Assembly: GCA_937989585.1 (NCBI GenBank)
Contig: CALKRW010000055.1
Span: 1 to 64,000 of the forward strand
Length of the DNA: 64,000 bases
Source of the DNA: an uncultured Porphyromonadaceae bacterium
GTDB lineage: Bacteria > Bacteroidota > Bacteroidia > Bacteroidales > Muribaculaceae
Direction: 5' to 3'
Each line of letters opens with the position of its first letter. Within the stretch, counting starts at the first letter, position 1. The notes beneath the pieces are model-generated. The model saw only the letters and a program-made list of their open reading frames with translations. It was not told the origin of the DNA and made no database searches. Below are positions 61,919-64,000 of this stretch, one piece after another. The position numbers and the translations under genes were made by a program.

Positions 61919-63304
61919 ATGAACAGTCTCAAACTCAAAGCCCGCCTGTCGGTTCTCAGTTTCCTTGAGTTCGCCGTCTGGGGTTCCTATCTGGTATCCA
62001 TGGGCATGTTCCTGGGCAAAGTCGGCCTTGGGGACAAAATCTATCTCTTCTACGTTGTCCAGGGTCTTGTATCCCTGATTATGCCTGCCCTGATCGGCAT
62101 TGTTGCCGACAGATGGATCCCGGCCCAGAAAACTCTCTCGCTCTGTCACTTGCTTGCGGGTCTGTTCATGTTCGGGACAGGCTTCTATGCTATGGCATCC
62201 TTGCCCGAGAACTGGCTGTCCATGACTCCCGACAAACTCAGCGGCACTATAGATTTCGGCATTATATTTACCATCTATACTCTTTCAGTAGCATTCTATA
62301 TGCCTACTGTCGGTTTATCAAACTCGGTGGCTTTCAACGCGCTTGAGAAAGGCGGCCTTGACACTGTCAAGGATTTCCCCCCCATCCGCGTGTTCGGTAC
62401 CGTCGGTTTCATCTTTGCCGAACTCATCATCAACTTCGTCTCGGTAGGCGGAGTCACTATACAGATGTCATACACCCAGTTCTATACCTCGGCGCTGTTC
62501 TCCCTGATCATGGCTATATACGCGCTGACAATGCCCAACTGTCCGGTGAACAAGAGTGCGGGCGGCTCACTGTCACAGGCTCTCGGACTCGATGCATTCA
62601 AATTGTTCAAGTCGAGAAAGATGGCCATATTCTTCATCTTCTCGATGCTTCTCGGCGTATCGCTTCAGATTACCAATTCCTACGGCACAACCTTTATCGA
62701 GCAGTTCAGCCAGATCAAGGAATACGCCCAGGGCTTCCTTGACGGCTGGTTCGCACGCAACCCGACTGCGCTAATCTCGCTATCCCAGTGTTCGGAGGCC
62801 TTATGCATACTTGCAATTCCTTTCTGTCTGCGCAAGTTCGGCATCAAGGGCGTGATGATGATAGCGATGTTCGCATGGGTACTCCGCTTCGGATTCTTCG
62901 GCATAGGTGACACCAATATGCCCGGCGTTATCTTCCTCATCCTGTCCTGCATAGTCTACGGCGTGGCTTTTGACTTCTTCAACGTTTCAGGGGGCATATA
63001 TGTAGACAGCCAGACCGACCCCAAACTTCGCTCGTCAGCCCAGGGACTTTTCATGATGATGACCAACGGTATCGGAGCATCTGTCGGTACATTCATCGCC
63101 GGCGAGTGCGTTGTAAACAAATACGTCATGGCTATACCTGAGACCGAACCCGTTCTCCGTCTGGAAGGCTGGCACCATTCGTGGCTCATCTTCGCCGCTT
63201 ACGCATTGATTGTATTCGTACTCTTCTACCTGATTTTCAAGGATCCGAAAGGTGATATCAACAAGTCTCAGACGATTACTTTCGAAGATCCCGAAATAAT
63301 TTGA
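61919..63304 (+). CDS. Nucleoside:H+ symporter (NupG/XapB family, MFS)
   Basis: A 461-residue transporter with about 12 helices. ARLSVLSFLEFAVWGSYLVSMG at the start, the PPIRVFGTVGFIFAELI segment and the C-terminal ISG-type FNVSGGIYVDSQTDP region follow the Nuc_H_symport family. It should import nucleosides with protons. The short central loop (about 215-240) holds basic residues typical of MFS. rsmE follows 45 bp later. Confidence 0.85.
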   Translation: MNSLKLKARLSVLSFLEFAVWGSYLVSMGMFLGKVGLGDKIYLFYVVQGLVSLIMPALIGIVADRWIPAQKTLSLCHLLAGLFMFGTGFYAMASLPENWLSMTPDKLSGTIDFGIIFTIYTLSVAFYMPTVGLSNSVAFNALEKGGLDTVKDFPPIRVFGTVGFIFAELIINFVSVGGVTIQMSYTQFYTSALFSLIMAIYALTMPNCPVNKSAGGSLSQALGLDAFKLFKSRKMAIFFIFSMLLGVSLQITNSYGTTFIEQFSQIKEYAQGFLDGWFARNPTALISLSQCSEALCILAIPFCLRKFGIKGVMMIAMFAWVLRFGFFGIGDTNMPGVIFLILSCIVYGVAFDFFNVSGGIYVDSQTDPKLRSSAQGLFMMMTNGIGASVGTFIAGECVVNKYVMAIPETEPVLRLEGWHHSWLIFAAYALIVFVLFYLIFKDPKGDINKSQTITFEDPEII

Positions 63305-63349
63305 CCCACTGTCTTTCACCCCTCTGAACACAATTATGCACAGAAACAG

Positions 63350-64000
63350 ATGATTCAGTTTTTTTGTCCGGATATTGAACAGACACTGACTCTGCCCGAA
63401 AGTGATTCGGGCCATTGTATACGTGTTCTCCGCAAAGGTATAGGCGACATGATTCAAGTTGTCGACGGCCGTGGACACCGTTATGTCTGCCGGCTCGTCG
63501 ACCCAAGCCCCAGGCACGTACTCGTCGAGATTGTATCCCGTGAGAATGTTTCCAAGGCATGGCATAACCGCATAACAATCGCGGTAGCCCCGACAAAGAA
63601 TATGGACCGTATGGAATGGCTTGTTGAGAAACTTGTCGAGATTGGCGTTGACCGTATTGTCCCCTTGCGCTGCCGTTACAGCGAAAGACGCGAGATTAAG
63701 GTAGAGCGTCTCGAAAAAATTGCTGTCTCTGCGATGAAGCAATCCCTGAAAGCCCTGATTCCTCAGATCGACCCCATGACTCCGATCGCTGACTTTATCA
63801 CCTCCGCCAATGATCCACAGCGTTTTGTTGGATACTGTTCAGACTCGGTCGAACGACGTTTGCTTGCCCGCGAATATCATCCCGGCGAGGACGTCACAAT
63901 CCTCATAGGTCCGGAAGGCGATTTCTCGCCCGATGAAATAAAACATACGCTTGCATGCGGTTTCGTCCCCGTAACCATGGGCGACAATCGTCTGCGCACA
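63350..64000 (+). CDS. rsmE: 16S rRNA (uracil-1498-N3)-methyltransferase, truncated by the window edge
   Basis: A frame opens at ATG 63350 and stays open for 217 codons to base 64000 without a stop. The protein begins MIQFFCPDIEQTL, contains SDSGHCIRVLRKGIGDMI, an NH2-terminal PUA-like domain (about 1-70), and then the SPOUT core: ITIAVAPTKNMDRMEWLVEKLVEIGVDRIVPL, RCRYSERREIKVERLEKI, AMKQSLKA and LIGPEGDFSPDEI, the SAM-binding knot. RsmE methylates U1498 of 16S rRNA. Only the last ~20 residues of a typical 240-residue enzyme are missing. Confidence 0.93.
   Translation, partial: MIQFFCPDIEQTLTLPESDSGHCIRVLRKGIGDMIQVVDGRGHRYVCRLVDPSPRHVLVEIVSRENVSKAWHNRITIAVAPTKNMDRMEWLVEKLVEIGVDRIVPLRCRYSERREIKVERLEKIAVSAMKQSLKALIPQIDPMTPIADFITSANDPQRFVGYCSDSVERRLLAREYHPGEDVTILIGPEGDFSPDEIKHTLACGFVPVTMGDNRLRT

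Noticed and set aside
1..64000. CRISPR arrays, tandem repeats, rRNA or tRNA genes
   Set aside because: Intergenic gaps are short and were read through; none shows regularly spaced repeats or cloverleaf arms.

Overview
The window looks like chromosomal core DNA of a member of the Bacteroidota, order Bacteroidales. The moderate G+C content and gene content would fit a gut Muribaculaceae-type genome, but the family assignment is inference. Supporting evidence: SusC/SusD and BspA-like surface proteins, C-terminal sorting-type tails, a GldH lipoprotein, a fused DAHP synthase-chorismate mutase, and Bacteroidota-type promoters (TTTG, 19-21 nt, TAnnTTTG) in many intergenic gaps. Start codons lack clear Shine-Dalgarno sequences, as is usual in this phylum. 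I found no rRNA, tRNA, CRISPR array or prophage. The only mobile-element trace is a probable IS3-type end at bases 1-55.

Layout. 1-3.5 kb: IS end and a large BspA-like leucine-rich-repeat surface protein (-). 3.7-7.8 kb: a minus-strand operon for the whole phenylalanine/tyrosine branch (pheA, aminotransferase, DAHP synthase-chorismate mutase, tyrA) with a terminator-like hairpin in its leader. 7.9-14.8 kb: malic enzyme (+), M3 oligopeptidase (-), an EEP-family membrane protein with two tandem rhomboid proteases (-), and HU (-). 15-18.6 kb: rplS, two small membrane proteins, and pta-ackA for acetate formation. 18.6-27.8 kb: a long plus-strand cluster: coiled-coil protein, zapA, rny, ricT, gldH, HAD phosphatase, M24 peptidase, tRNA nucleotidyltransferase, PD40-like periplasmic protein. 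27.9-32.6 kb: CstA-type transporter, PHP phosphatase, C11 cysteine peptidase lipoprotein, MscS channel. 32.6-33.6 kb: two minus-strand genes. 34-37.8 kb: recJ-recQ. 37.7-41 kb (-): Na+/Ca2+ exchanger, serA, serC. 41.3-42.7 kb: a four-gene small envelope module (two YtxH-like, a holin-like, a short helical protein). 42.9-47 kb: dnaE and trxA. 47.3-57.4 kb: a small polysaccharide utilisation locus (susC, susD, secreted accessory protein, PL1 pectate lyase). 57.6-64 kb: OmpA-family protein, DUF5106/thioredoxin-like protein, mnmA, bifunctional nuclease, nucleoside transporter, and rsmE running off the right edge.

How the genes work together. The aromatic operon and serA/serC supply amino acids. 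maeB, pta and ackA handle the pyruvate/acetyl node. rny beside ricT suggests a regulated RNase Y complex. The PUL would bind, import and cleave a pectin-like glycan. I saw no clearly new defence or mobile system. The best leads are the pheA leader, the rny-ricT pairing, the shared accessory domain in the pectate-lyase locus, the recJ leader with an overlapping small ORF, and the rplS leader.
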